The notes: generated by a model not told the origin, from the letters alone. DNA of 64,000 nt from Bolinopsis microptera (GCF_026151205.1 NC_087083.1:1302001-1366000), one strand, 5' to 3'. Counted from the first letter of the stretch, positions 34,329-44,401 are shown. Numbers and translations: made by a program.

Positions 34329-37300
34329 AGAACACCGCTTCAGATTCGGTCTCTCCAGCTTCACAGGTCAATTTCTGTGAAGGCCACGTCTACTTGGACT
34401 CAAATCTGTTTGGCACCTCTGTAAACACTCTCGTAGACACTGGTGCTAGTATGAACTTGCTAAGTGAAGAGCTGGTTAGAAAGCAAGGATTGGTTCAGTA
34501 TCTCGACAATGCTTCCTTCAAGCTGAGTGGAGTGTCCGGAGTACCTCTCCAAGTGCTAGGAGTTCTGAGAGGGGTCGATGTCACTATAAACGGTGTTCAC
34601 TTTGAAGCGGATTTCGTAGTGACGTCCAAAATGAATGAGGACTGCATCTTAGGACAAAAGTTCTTTGAGAAATACAAGATGGTGATTGATTTTAATAACA
34701 AGACTATTGGTAACTCGTACATTTCAGCCCAACTTCACGAAAGACCGTCTCGTGATTCCGTGTTGTACCTGAGGAGTAAGGAGAACTGTCTCGTCTCCAG
34801 CATACTAACGATCCCATGTGAGTTACTCGATAAAGATGGTACCGTAGTTGAACACACAGGCTTTTACTACCTCGCTCCACATCCTGATCTGCAGTTGTTG
34901 ACAGAACTGAGTGGTAAAGAGAGCTCAAACGGAACACCCATTTACATTGAGGATGGTTACACTGACCTTGCTATGTCTTGCGACGATGATGCTGAAATCT
35001 GGTTCCCTAAAGACTGTATCATAGGAACCGTTCTACCTGATGTTCGAAGTGCCTACTTAGTAGAAAGTGAGGACATTCCTATACGTAACTGCGCAGATGG
35101 AGTTAAGAAAACTTACGGCTGGAATGATGACGATCCACGCAGAATAAAGATGATAGTTGAAGCCCTTGGAATACCCAATAATGACGTCCTTACAGAATCC
35201 GAAAAGATAGAAGCAGCCAACCTCATAGCTGAGTTTCCTGATGTCTTCGCTCTCGATAGGAGTGAGTTGGGCTGCACATCTCTTGTCTATCACGAAATTC
35301 CCTTATCAAGTTCAGTTCCAGTTCAGACTAGTTATCGCAGAGTGCCCTTTCATTTGAAAAAAGATTGCGTTAGAGAGTTAGGAGAGCTCCTAGATGCGGG
35401 AATAATACAGCACTCCACTAGCAATTACAACTCACCTGCTATAATCCTGAAGCGCAAGGGGAAGACTAGAATTATCCTTGATTTTAGATTATTGAACAAG
35501 ATATCCAGCCGAAGCTATTGTAGCATACCAGCACTGAATACTCTCACAGCCGGATGCTATGGAAAGCAGATCTTCTCCAACCTTGACATGAAAGACGGCT
35601 TCTTACAAATTCCCATTCTACCTGCTCATCGCAAATACACTAGTTTCAGCATCCCTGGTGTTGGGTTCTATGAGTTCGCAAGGATGAGCCTAGGGCTCTG
35701 TGGAGGACCCAGCACATTTCAGAACTTACTGGAACGTCTCTTATGCAACATCGAAGATCCTGCTGTGGCCTCAGCCTATGTAGACGATATCCTGAGTGCA
35801 AGCGTGGATGTCAAAGGCATGATGTCCAACCTCAGAACTATCTTTGAGAGAATCAGGGTATCGAACTTGAGATTCAACCCCTCCAAGTGTTCTCTATTCA
35901 AGAAGAAAATCAAGTGGTTAGGAAGCTACATCTCTGAAGATGGAATCGAGGCAGACCAAGAGAAGACCCAAGCAATTCTTGACATGGTCTTACCCAAAAC
36001 ACGCCGTCAAGTGCAGAAGTTCATCGGTGCTGCATCTTGGTTCAGACCTCACATCAAGAACTTTAGTGACTTGTTGAAGGGTCTCTCTGCAACATTGAAA
36101 GGGGACAAATTCAAGATGACCACAGAAGCTGCTGAAAGTGTAGAAAAGATCAAGGCCGCTCTCACAAGCCCAGAAGTGCTCTGTTTCCCTTCTGAAGAAC
36201 ATGAATTTGTAGTGATGACAGACGCAAGCTCTTATTGCTGTGGCGGCACCATCGGCCATATGATAAATGACACCTTCAGACCAGTAGCTTTTGCCAGCAA
36301 AATCCTTACAGAGACTGAACAACGGTACCCTTCCTATAAACGAGAGTTCTTAGCAGTCAAGCACTTATTAAATCACTGGAGATATTACCTTCTAAACAAG
36401 CACTTTACTGTCATAGTTGACATGAAGGCCATTACATATGACTCTTTCATGAAAAAGACTAACTGTGGTGTTATTCTACGCTGGATTCTTGAACTGAGCT
36501 GTTTCCATTTTACGGTAAAGTACCGTGAAGGCAGACTAATGGATTTGCCAGATGCTCTCTCAAGGTTACCATCCAAGTCAGATAAGCTGTACTCCTGGTG
36601 GGTCAAAAGATGCGAACAGTCCGTTGAAGAAACTAAAAGGTATCCTGAAGAAAGAACCGCTCCAGACGAAGAGACGGAAGATGAGGAATTTACATTGGCA
36701 ACAGTGCAATTTGAAGACTTGCAGAAAGCGCTTCAATATGAACAACCACCACCTATGCTCCCTAACTCTGATTACGAAATTCATGAGCTAGATCTACCTG
36801 GGCTCTTCCCCTTCGAGAGTGTGCTAGAATATACCAATGATCGTAACGAACAGTCGAGCACATCTACCGGAAATCAGCAGAACTCAGCAGACTGTGACCT
36901 CGAAACTGAATTGGAAAAGAGCCGTGAAACTGATGGTGAAACTCCAACTTCAAAAGTAGATTCTAACCTCACGACGGCTAACATTGCGGACAGCCACTCT
37001 AACATTGGTAATGCTGGACAAAAGACGGCGTGCAACTCTCAGCCGTTGAACAAAGAGCTTAAAATACTAGGTGATAACAGACTTGCATGCTACAAGGACC
37101 CCATAGTGGTTAACACAGTGAATGATCAGACCTCCAGCTCATTAAGGGTATCTCCTAGCAACCATAGGGACGAAGATGAAAGTCACAACACCCACACTAA
37201 TCAAACTGGTCAATTACCATCAACTGAAAACACCAAAGATTGTAGTGAGAACCCTACACTCCAGGATGCAGATAACAGAGATTCAACTCAAATGGGTACA

Positions 37301-38509
37301 GATGTTACATCTACACAAGATTCAGCAGCGAAAGGTAGCCCTGAGTTCAGGACGGGAAGTTTTGACAAGCCCTTGCTAGCGTATAACAGTAAAGCTGTAC
37401 TGGAAGAGCAGCTTAAAGACCTCGATCTCATGACGGTCCGAGAATGGCTGAAGGCTGGTGCAAGGCCAAATAGAGAGATAAACCGATCTGGATACAGTGA
37501 TGACCTCACCCACTACTGGCACTACTTTGAACATCTCTGCTTCAGTGCTGAAGGCGCGATCTGCTACAAATACTTCTACACCGTGTCAAAGAAGTTTCGC
37601 GAACTCCTCTGTGTCCCACAACGATTGCTTGGAAAAGTGCTAGAAAATCACCACGACTCTGACCATAGTGGACACTTTGGACCAGTTAAGACACTTCACC
37701 GAATAAGAGAGAAGTATTATTTCCCTGGGATGTCGAAAGTAATTAAAATATACTGCAACACATGTGAAACGTGCTTTCTAAACAATCATACATACCAAAA
37801 GAAACCAGCTGCACCTCTCAAGCTCTTCACAGCCAACAGGCCATCTCAATACGTAAGCACTGATCTGATTGGACCAATCAATGGTCCTTGCAGGTTCCGG
37901 TATATCATGACTATAAAGGATCGCTTCACCAAATTCGTACAACTCGTTCCACTAATTGACGGTACTGCAAATAGGATAGCCAGATCCCTCATGGACAACT
38001 GGATCTGGAAGTTCGGTGTGCCAGAACGACTGTTAACCGACAGAGCCAACAACCTTACTGGTGAAGTAATGCAAGAGGTCTACAAAATCCTATCTATCTA
38101 TAAAATCCAAACGACCAGCTATCACGCGAGAGGCAACGGAGATTGTGAGAGGGCCAACAAGGACATAGCCGTGGTGCTCAAAAAACTGGTTGCTGATAAG
38201 CCTTCCTCTTGGCCTGCTAAGCTAGATGCAGTTTCTTTTGCCATAAATTCAGCAATAAATGCATCTACCGGTCGTTCTCCCAACAAACTTCAGTTCGGAC
38301 GTGAGCTACGCTCTCCGGGAGACCTCGTCTTCGACACTACCAGTACCGAGTTCTACAAATCAGGTGCTCATCTAGACAAAGCCTTGTACTACGATATTCG
38401 AGAGACGTTTGATCGTGTCAGGATCAAATTGGGTAACAGTCAAAAGATGCAGAAAACAGCCTATGATAAGAAGAAAAGCTTCCATACTACCTACAAAGAG
38501 AATGATCTT
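34301..38509 (+). CDS. pol: Pol polyprotein, 5' part (PR-RT-RNase H-IN)
   Basis: Read in the -1 frame relative to gag; there is no need for its own ATG. Aspartic protease LVDTGAS (D at 34436) comes first. Reverse transcriptase with LDFRLLNK, LDMKDGF and catalytic YVDD (35777-35788) follows, then RNase H with MTDASS (D at 36221) and REFLAVKH. A long acidic linker lies at about 36590-37400. Integrase follows with an HHCC zinc finger (NHHDSDHSGH...CNTCETC) and catalytic D (37862), D (38039), E (38147), a DD35E triad. Element DNA synthesis occurs in particles and integration in the nucleus. The frame enters the poly-T of an inserted LINE at 38510 and continues beyond it at 39675. Confidence 0.95.
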
Positions 38510-39661
38510 TTCTTTTTTTTTTTTTTTTTTTTTTTTTTTTGAGAGGCTGGGCCTGGTTGGCCCACGAGAGGATAGCATATGAATGCTTTGCCTACCTCTG
38601 GGGTATGGCAGTCCTGTGGGAGGATGCCAGTGGAATCAAGATGTGTAATCAAGGATGATGGTAAGTGTTGTGGGGTGTGTCATAGATAAACGCTTAAGTG
38701 GTGGTTGAGTGTGGAAGAGAGAGGCGAAATAAGACGGCGTTAAAGTAGTCGCTATGTTACACCTGTCTGGTCCAACTCCTCTGGCACCACTAAGCGTTTA
38801 GTGTGGTTTGTAAAGTTGACAATGGTGGAGATGTGTTGGTTGTCGAATATGTCATTGACAGAGAGGTAGTAGTCCCGGAAATATTGACCTCTTATTTGGG
38901 CAATAGCCGGGCACTGTCCGAGAAAGTGTGAGACAGTCTCCTCTTCGTCGCCGCATTTAGGACAAGCACTTGTGTCTGATTTGCGAATGGTGTGTAGGTG
39001 TTTGTTGAGGCCACAATGTCCCGTGATGAGGTGCACTGCAGTTCTATAATTTTGTCTGTTGTTACTGAGTGTAGTGTTGAGATTTTTGATGATGTTGATG
39101 TTTTTATGTCCAAGTGTCAGTTTAGTGTGTCTGGGACCATCAGTAATCCATGATTCTTGATTAAGTTTTGTGACTTTGTCGTTGATCAGGCGTTTGATGT
39201 AAGATTGTGGAATTGGGCAATTCAAAGTGGATTCACTGGTTGTACCATTTTTGGCCAGCTCGTCTGCTTTTTCATTACCCCACAATCCAATGTGTGCAGC
39301 TATCCATCTGATCTCTAAGGTGTTAGTGGATCCGAGTGTATTGAGGGTGTCGTAACAGTCTCTAGTAGTCCTACTCCTCGTTGAAGGTGAGGATATGGCT
39401 TGAATAGAGGAGAGACTGTCTGACCATATGATGATGTGTGTGTTTGTATAAGTTGATAGATATTTACAAGCTTCGATGATGGCAGTGAGTTCTGTTTGAT
39501 AAACGGTGCAATAATCGGGAAGCTTGAATGATCTATCATCTAGTGTAGTGTTGTTGTTGTCTGTGGTGATAATATAACCAGCCCCGCTACCTGAGTCTGT
39601 GCGTGACCCGTCTGTGTAGCAGGTGATGGTTTCACTGGGGATGTTGTCGATGGTGTTTTGG
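38510..39661 (-). mobile_element. LINE 3' fragment nested in pol
   Basis: A 5'-truncated non-LTR element in antisense orientation. Its poly-A tail is the T-run at 38513-38540. It is flanked by the 13-bp duplication AGAGAATGATCTT (38497-38509 and 39662-39674). The pol frame continues across the two flanks if the insert and one duplicate are ignored, so the insertion came after the LTR element and is what broke pol. It is 1152 bp long. Confidence 0.95.
38752..39660 (-). CDS. LINE RNase H domain and C-terminal zinc knuckle (partial)
   Basis: The open frame enters from the truncated 5' end without an ATG. RNase H residues are visible in order: CYTDGS (Asp), YQTELTAIIEA (Glu), WSDSLSSIQA (Asp) and RWIAAHIGLWGNEKADELAK (His, Asn, Asp). 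After it comes CPKCGDEEETVSHFLGQCP, the CCHC motif typical of the C-terminus of jockey/R1/I-group LINE proteins. The reverse transcriptase is missing. RNase H would remove element RNA during second-strand synthesis. Confidence 0.9.
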   Translation of the reverse strand, partial: QNTIDNIPSETITCYTDGSRTDSGSGAGYIITTDNNNTTLDDRSFKLPDYCTVYQTELTAIIEACKYLSTYTNTHIIIWSDSLSSIQAISSPSTRSRTTRDCYDTLNTLGSTNTLEIRWIAAHIGLWGNEKADELAKNGTTSESTLNCPIPQSYIKRLINDKVTKLNQESWITDGPRHTKLTLGHKNINIIKNLNTTLSNNRQNYRTAVHLITGHCGLNKHLHTIRKSDTSACPKCGDEEETVSHFLGQCPAIAQIRGQYFRDYYLSVNDIFDNQHISTIVNFTNHTKRLVVPEELDQTGVT

Positions 39662-39674
39662 AGAGAATGATCTT

Positions 39675-40106
39675 ATCCTGGTGTGGAAACCACTTAGCCC
39701 CGCCATTAAGCACTTTCGAAAGTTTAAGAACTGCTACAGCGGACCTTGGAAGATTTTAAAGGTTCTGTCTTCATGGACCTACCTAGTACGACATGCGAAA
39801 ACTAAAAAAGAAATCGTATGTCATTTTGACACAATGAAGCTCATCCCCATTGATCTGCGCCACAAGACTCATGTGCCCATTATTACTACTACCGAGGAGA
39901 TCCAGCCTAGTGGTAAAAATTACGTGGAAGCCAATAATATAGACGATAGCGAGATCACACAACTGATGTATGGCACTGTGACTAAAACGCCACCTCCTCC
40001 TATCTTTGCCGAACCAGATACCACTGAGGTTAGAACCAACGAAGCAGAATCATCAAATACTGGGTATTCTCTCCGTACTAGAAAAATCATCACTTATTCT
40101 AAATAA
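39675..40106 (+). CDS. pol: Pol C-terminus after the LINE insertion
   Basis: Continuation of the integrase C-terminal domain in the same frame as the upstream pol. It has the PLSPAIKHFRKFKNCYSGPW segment (a GPY/F-like module) and a Ser/Thr-rich tail ending at TAA 40104-40106. There is no chromodomain. An internal ATG at 39681 is not a true start. Confidence 0.9.
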   Translation: MLVWKPLSPAIKHFRKFKNCYSGPWKILKVLSSWTYLVRHAKTKKEIVCHFDTMKLIPIDLRHKTHVPIITTTEEIQPSGKNYVEANNIDDSEITQLMYGTVTKTPPPPIFAEPDTTEVRTNEAESSNTGYSLRTRKIITYSK

Positions 40107-40164
40107 ATAAAAAATCACGGAAAAAGAAAGCGCATGCTCAGTCTCTTGCAATTGTCTTTTGATC

Positions 40165-40278
40165 CTATTGACCTGACGGTCCTGGTTGTTCATCTGAAGC
40201 TGAGTCGGACGAGTCATCTGACTCACTGGAACTATTTACGTGTATAGTGTCCAGTATTTCCCCAGTCGTTTCATCCAC
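40165..40278 (-). CDS. antisense zipper gene, exon 3 (acidic tail)
   Basis: On the minus strand a pyrimidine-rich acceptor CTTTTCAG (AG at 40280-40279) precedes 37 codons in phase 0 ending in TAG (40167-40165). The peptide has the acidic, serine-rich run SSSESDDSSDSASDEQPGPS, which resembles acidic activation or CK2-target regions. It lies in the pol-env gap, where no sense gene exists. It joins exon 2 in frame across a 2.6-kb intron (42919-40279) that spans the whole env region. Confidence 0.6.
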   Translation of the reverse strand: MDETTGEILDTIHVNSSSESDDSSDSASDEQPGPSGQ

Positions 40279-40654
40279 CTGAAAAGATGTAAGTTATCTC
40301 TCGAAGCAACAAAGACCTAAAGAAGGATGGCAAAGATTCTTCTACTAAAGACTAACAAAGACTCTACCAGATTGGGCTGTACCTTCAAGTAGTGGCTCTC
40401 CAATAAGGAGTTACTACCCTTAAATTGTTGAGCACGTAGTAAATACTTGAGGGTCTACTCTTCTCTGTTACAGTAGTCATTTCATTTTAACTTTGTATAC
40501 TGCGTTTGCATCACGATAAATCGATTAGCTTGTTCAAGTACCGTACAAGTAAATAGTGACGCAAAATTGTTGTAATGCAATGTTATAAAACTATACAGTA
40601 GTGATTCTGCCGACTAGATGTAATCAGACACTTCTAACCTCAAATCTCCTAAGG

Positions 40655-41011
40655 ATGCTCTACCTACTACTTTTATGTATGGCAAAGACCTACGTAATAG
40701 TGCAGACACTTAGCAAAGACACCGATCTCCACTTTCTCACCTCGGATTCACCCATTGTACACGAAGAACTAGGACTGGCCTTATTGCCCAGCAACTTATT
40801 GGCTCAAGGAAACGAAAACATATATCAATCAGTGTTTCTCACACTAGAAAATGTGGCACCCCCGTCAAAAGTCTGTGATTTGCCGTGTTCACCAAATAGC
40901 ACTGTGATATCACGATTAGCTAACCAGGATGGATGTTGGATCGAACAGATGGTCATTGTAAAGTCCTCCGTGGTTTCAGAGACCAAGAGGACTACAAGGA
41001 AGAATGCATAG
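40655..41011 (+). CDS. env: envelope-like protein, N-terminal part
   Basis: The ATG at 40655 starts a signal-peptide-like MLYLLLLCMAKTYVIVQTLS. Cysteines follow in VCDLPCSPNS and DGCW. CCTAAG just before the ATG could act as the splice acceptor of a subgenomic env RNA, as known for errantiviruses. The frame overlaps the longer env frame at 40933-41011 in the next phase, and homologous-looking coding passes from one to the other there. No slippery heptamer is seen at the overlap, so a mutation is more likely than programmed shifting. Confidence 0.65.
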   Translation: MLYLLLLCMAKTYVIVQTLSKDTDLHFLTSDSPIVHEELGLALLPSNLLAQGNENIYQSVFLTLENVAPPSKVCDLPCSPNSTVISRLANQDGCWIEQMVIVKSSVVSETKRTTRKNA

Positions 41012-42900
41012 TGAAATGCCTTGCAGAGGCCCGATGCGGTGCTGTTGCTTACGACCAAGAGAACTCTCGATGTATCACCCTCACAGGGAATTATTATCGA
41101 GTAAATGCCATTGATTCCACATCTTCCTCTGCTACAGCCAAACTCGGCTGCCTCTTAGAAAATGAAAGAAAAACCAGATCACAAGTGTGCGGAGAGAGCA
41201 ACGAACTATTTGACGTCATTCTCAACTCTATGACAACACAACATAACTTGATCATTGCAAAATACATTCAAAAGTACAAAGACGTCCGCAAAGGGTATGA
41301 CCTTAACCTCACAACGGCCCATCCCACACTCAACATTGAAAAAAGATCCTGGGCAGATTTCGATTTTCTGGAAAGTATCCCTATAATTGGCCACTTTTAC
41401 GAAATCCTAAAAAGTCCCTCAGAAAATAGAAAACTCAAAGAACATATGCATCATATCACAAAACAGTTCGTTCAATTTGCTGCCCAAGTTAAAACGGAGT
41501 TACTGACTGCTAGAAAATTTGAGAATGAAATACTCGAAATTGTAGAAGCAGGCTTCGGGAAAATCTTCGAAGAGATTCAAGGCATCAAATGTGATGTGGC
41601 ATCACTAGCTATACTGTCCATCTTTCAGCAAGCACTTAAAACACATCAGTCAAAACTTGATGAACTCTTTTATGCAACAAAACACGGTAAATTAACCGCT
41701 AGCCTGCCCCAGACACTTACACTTGAAGACCTTGATATGGTACTGGAGCAAAACCCCAACTTCAGAGACACTCTCTACATCGCCCACCCGGAAGTGCTAT
41801 ACAGGGTTGGCGAATTATACCTCATGGATGTCCGACAGAACGAGAAAAATCTACTCTTCCACTTTCTACTAACCACACCCAGACTGAAACCAGCTTCTCT
41901 CTTCAGAACATATTACCCTGTCCAAGTCCCAATAACAACTGCTGACAGCCAGTTGTGCTTCAAACCAGTCTTACCAGGTACCATTATTATACAAGACGAC
42001 AGCTTGGTAGCAGCAGACATTACAGACTGCACAATAAAAGAAGAGATCATCCTATGCCAACAGGATTTCGGCGACAATTTTTCACCCAATGTACAAAAGA
42101 TACCCTGTCTCAATAATGAGCCGAATTTATGCACACTAGAGAGCGTACCTTGTGACACGACCATGCTCTTCACTAAAGCTGGAGCACTAGTATACAGTGA
42201 CGACGCTATTTTGGGTATGAACATAGGAGAAACTACTCAACTCACGGTACTAAATCAGGAACAAAAGTATTCCTATTTTTTCCCCTGGTCAACATACAAA
42301 ATGATTCAATCTAATCAAAAGGTGATGTATTCTCTTGATAATGAACTGGCCGTTAAAAACCTCACTTGGAAGTCGGACAAAATATCCGTAGAATTCCACG
42401 AATTCGTCAAAGTGACATCAAATCAACAGATCACAGCTAACATCACAAAACTCAAAGAAACCTTGGATAATGTTACATCTCTTGCAAAAATGGATTTCAA
42501 GCCCGACTTTCTTGGTCTGGGAATCTCAAGAAGAAAATGGAATGACTTCACAGGCATGTTCTCGCTAGTGGTCACCATACTGTCAATACTCAGCTTCATC
42601 TTCGTCTGTTGCTATAGCAGAATAAAGAAAAACAACAGACTCGTACGCACTGTTATGCAAACACTAAAACAGGAAAAAAGAGAACGTCGTGCTATAAGAT
42701 ACAACAACTCTACAGCGCTGCTCGAGTCCCCGGAGGACAGACACTGGCCGAGAACACCTGAAATGAGACGGGCACAACAACATCCAAAGACAACTTCATT
42801 AAAGACGGAAGACGAACACATAACACCAGCAGCAGCCTCTACGAAAGAGCCACAATTCAACGAAGTTCGCACAATAACAGATGCTTATGGATCACTTTAA
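40933..42900 (+). CDS. env: envelope-like glycoprotein, main part
   Basis: 655 residues from 40933. Residues about 8-73 have the spacing CKVL...EECIVKCL...RCGAVAYDQENSRCITL, like a PAN/apple module. A dibasic KR (137-138) in a LNIEKRSW context could be a proprotein-convertase site. A long helical region (about 150-245) follows. One transmembrane segment lies at about 542-561 (MFSLVVTILSILSFIFVCCY), followed by a basic tail of about 90 residues. This is the topology of a type I membrane envelope protein of errantivirus type. The first segment (signal peptide) is in another frame, so this copy is broken. Assignment to env rests on position and topology; I recognise no close relative. Confidence 0.75.
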   Translation: MLDRTDGHCKVLRGFRDQEDYKEECIVKCLAEARCGAVAYDQENSRCITLTGNYYRVNAIDSTSSSATAKLGCLLENERKTRSQVCGESNELFDVILNSMTTQHNLIIAKYIQKYKDVRKGYDLNLTTAHPTLNIEKRSWADFDFLESIPIIGHFYEILKSPSENRKLKEHMHHITKQFVQFAAQVKTELLTARKFENEILEIVEAGFGKIFEEIQGIKCDVASLAILSIFQQALKTHQSKLDELFYATKHGKLTASLPQTLTLEDLDMVLEQNPNFRDTLYIAHPEVLYRVGELYLMDVRQNEKNLLFHFLLTTPRLKPASLFRTYYPVQVPITTADSQLCFKPVLPGTIIIQDDSLVAADITDCTIKEEIILCQQDFGDNFSPNVQKIPCLNNEPNLCTLESVPCDTTMLFTKAGALVYSDDAILGMNIGETTQLTVLNQEQKYSYFFPWSTYKMIQSNQKVMYSLDNELAVKNLTWKSDKISVEFHEFVKVTSNQQITANITKLKETLDNVTSLAKMDFKPDFLGLGISRRKWNDFTGMFSLVVTILSILSFIFVCCYSRIKKNNRLVRTVMQTLKQEKRERRAIRYNNSTALLESPEDRHWPRTPEMRRAQQHPKTTSLKTEDEHITPAAASTKEPQFNEVRTITDAYGSL

Positions 42901-42919
42901 GCATGAAATAGACACTTAC

Positions 42920-43081
42920 CAAGCTGCTGAACAGCCTTTTAGTGTGGTGCACCACACCCTCCGAAATGCGTCGTGCATATTCTAATTTCTGGGACACAAG
43001 GTGCATCTTCAGAAATTTAACCTCGTGCTCCAACTCCTGCACTAGCCTCTGAAGTCTCGCGACTTCAGTTTCACGGATCAC
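42920..43081 (-). CDS. antisense zipper gene, exon 2 (leucine zipper)
   Basis: On the minus strand, acceptor TTTGTTGCAG (AG at 43083-43082) and donor TTG|GTAAGT (GT at 42919-42918) bound exactly 54 codons in phase 0. Residues 7-28 of the exon form a zipper: V7, V14, V21 and L28 at heptad a, and L10, L17 and L24 at d, the V-a/L-d pattern of dimeric bZIP zippers. If the donor is not used the frame ends at 42857 with a different, hydrophobic tail, a possible unspliced form. Confidence 0.65.
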
Positions 43082-43179
43082 CTGCAACAAATGCAAAAGA
43101 TAGTCCTCAAACTACTACATGGTAACAAACAGCAACCCTTCAAACTAACAAAAATACATTGCAGTAGTACACTACTCAC

Positions 43180-43302
43180 TTCAGACGGTTCCAGAGGCTC
43201 TAGGCGAGCCACAGGTCGCCCACGCTCATCAATCACCTCGATATCACTATTGGAACTTCTTCTCCGTTTCCTGCTCTTCCCCTTGTCGGGTGGTCCCGGC
43301 AT
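43180..43302 (-). CDS. antisense zipper gene, exon 1 (basic N-terminus)
   Basis: ATG at 43302 with G at -3 opens 41 codons that end at 43180 in phase 0. A GTGAGT donor (43179-43174) follows directly. The peptide has GKSRKRRRSSNSDIEV, a nuclear-localisation-like basic cluster next to a possible SUMO-interaction-like IEVID. Intron 1 is 98 bases (43179-43082). With exons 2 and 3 the product is 132 residues: basic cluster, leucine zipper, acidic tail. Nuclear localisation and regulation of the element or host transcription are inferred. The promoter would have to lie in or near the 3' LTR, antisense to it. Confidence 0.6.
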
Positions 43303-43590
43303 GTCGTGATTTAGAACACTGTATCAAACACACAAAATCTATTGCAAATGTAACGCCACTGCAATTGAACTGAACAGTTATTTTTAAAGACTTGAATTTA
43401 CTGCCTAATGCAGCCCAAACAATGATTGACAGTTGAACCGATAATTGCACAGTTCCGACATTGAATATATAGAATTTTACAATTATGTCATATAATACCC
43501 TAAATTTCTATACTGGTCCCACTTCTATTTTCAAATTTTTCAAAGACTGCAGAGAGGGATTTATTTTTAAGCTTTTCTACGGGGAAGTAT
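43303..43590. other. region between the antisense gene and 3' LTR, with polypurine tract
   Basis: Just before the 3' LTR, CTACGGGGAAG (43578-43588) is the likely polypurine primer for plus-strand DNA. The rest is non-coding and would hold the 5' leader of the antisense transcript. Confidence 0.45.
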
Positions 43591-44397
43591 TGTAGACATC
43601 CAGTTCGCATGTGTATTTTGAATTTTAATTTTAGTTTCTTAATAATTTTAGTTTTTGTAGATTTCACGTAAAAGTTGTAAAGTTGAATGTGGAGCTGTGC
43701 CAACTGATTCCAGACTGATTTCTTTACAGTACCTGATTCCATCTCCTGATTTTAAGACAAGAATTTGAATCTAGAACAATAAAATGATAAACTCCCTTTA
43801 ATCTCAAATCTTGAAATAGTGTTAAATTCTTTAAAAGAACTCAAGTCATTCAAACTTGATCAAATAAGCGGAATCTTTCTCTGAACAGCATGACACAGTA
43901 CGATACCAAATAATTGACAAATGATTCATTAATGATTACGGCCAAAGCCCAGTCCTAAAAATAAAAATGAATACTGATATAACGATCAATTTTAAAGATA
44001 ACGGAATTTAGGAGCTAGTTGTTCGATGATTTGAAAGTGATTGATAAGCCGCAAGACGCGCAGATAATGATATTGTAAGCATGAAAATCGAATTATTGTC
44101 GAGACAAGAAAGCCCGAGGATAATACCGGAAGCCCGAGATGATCGTCGGAGGAATAATTACAGAGATAAGCCCGATAATTGGACGTGTTTATAAAAGCTG
44201 AAATCAAGCAGCTCTAATCGGCACAGCCTAGTTTTATTTACAGAGAGTTTTTGTCAGTTTGAAGAAATTAACAGCTAGCTCCCACTTTGTTACTGTTACT
44301 CTGTTATTTACACCACTTTAGTCTTAATCAGTTTCTGAAAGTACTCGTTTCTATTAGTCCCACTTAGTCTTTGTCCAACAAAACCCTACAGCGCACA
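43591..44397 (+). repeat. 3' LTR
   Basis: Starts TGTAGACATCC and ends GCGCACA, followed by the target duplication ATAG. It is 807 bp, the same length as the 5' LTR, with no difference found by eye. It supplies the polyadenylation end of sense transcripts and may drive antisense transcription. Confidence 0.96.
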
Positions 44398-44401
44398 ATA
44401 G

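Larger units (their letters stand above)
31890..44397 (+). mobile_element. Ty3/Gypsy LTR retrotransposon with envelope-like gene
   Basis: A 12.5-kb element bounded by 807-bp direct LTRs and the target duplication ATAG (31886-31889 and 44398-44401). Order is LTR, primer-binding site, gag, pol (PR-RT-RNase H-IN), env-like, LTR, the layout of errantivirus-type Metaviridae. The two LTRs look identical by eye, so insertion is recent. A LINE fragment inserted later in pol. Removing it leaves about 11.35 kb. Pol and env are now interrupted, so this copy is defective as it stands. It also carries an antisense spliced gene. Confidence 0.97.

Noticed and set aside
42612-42872. Cys/Ser/Phe-rich minus-strand frame inside env as an extra antisense exon
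   Set aside because: It is the complement of env coding and has no splice sites that fit the three-exon antisense gene.
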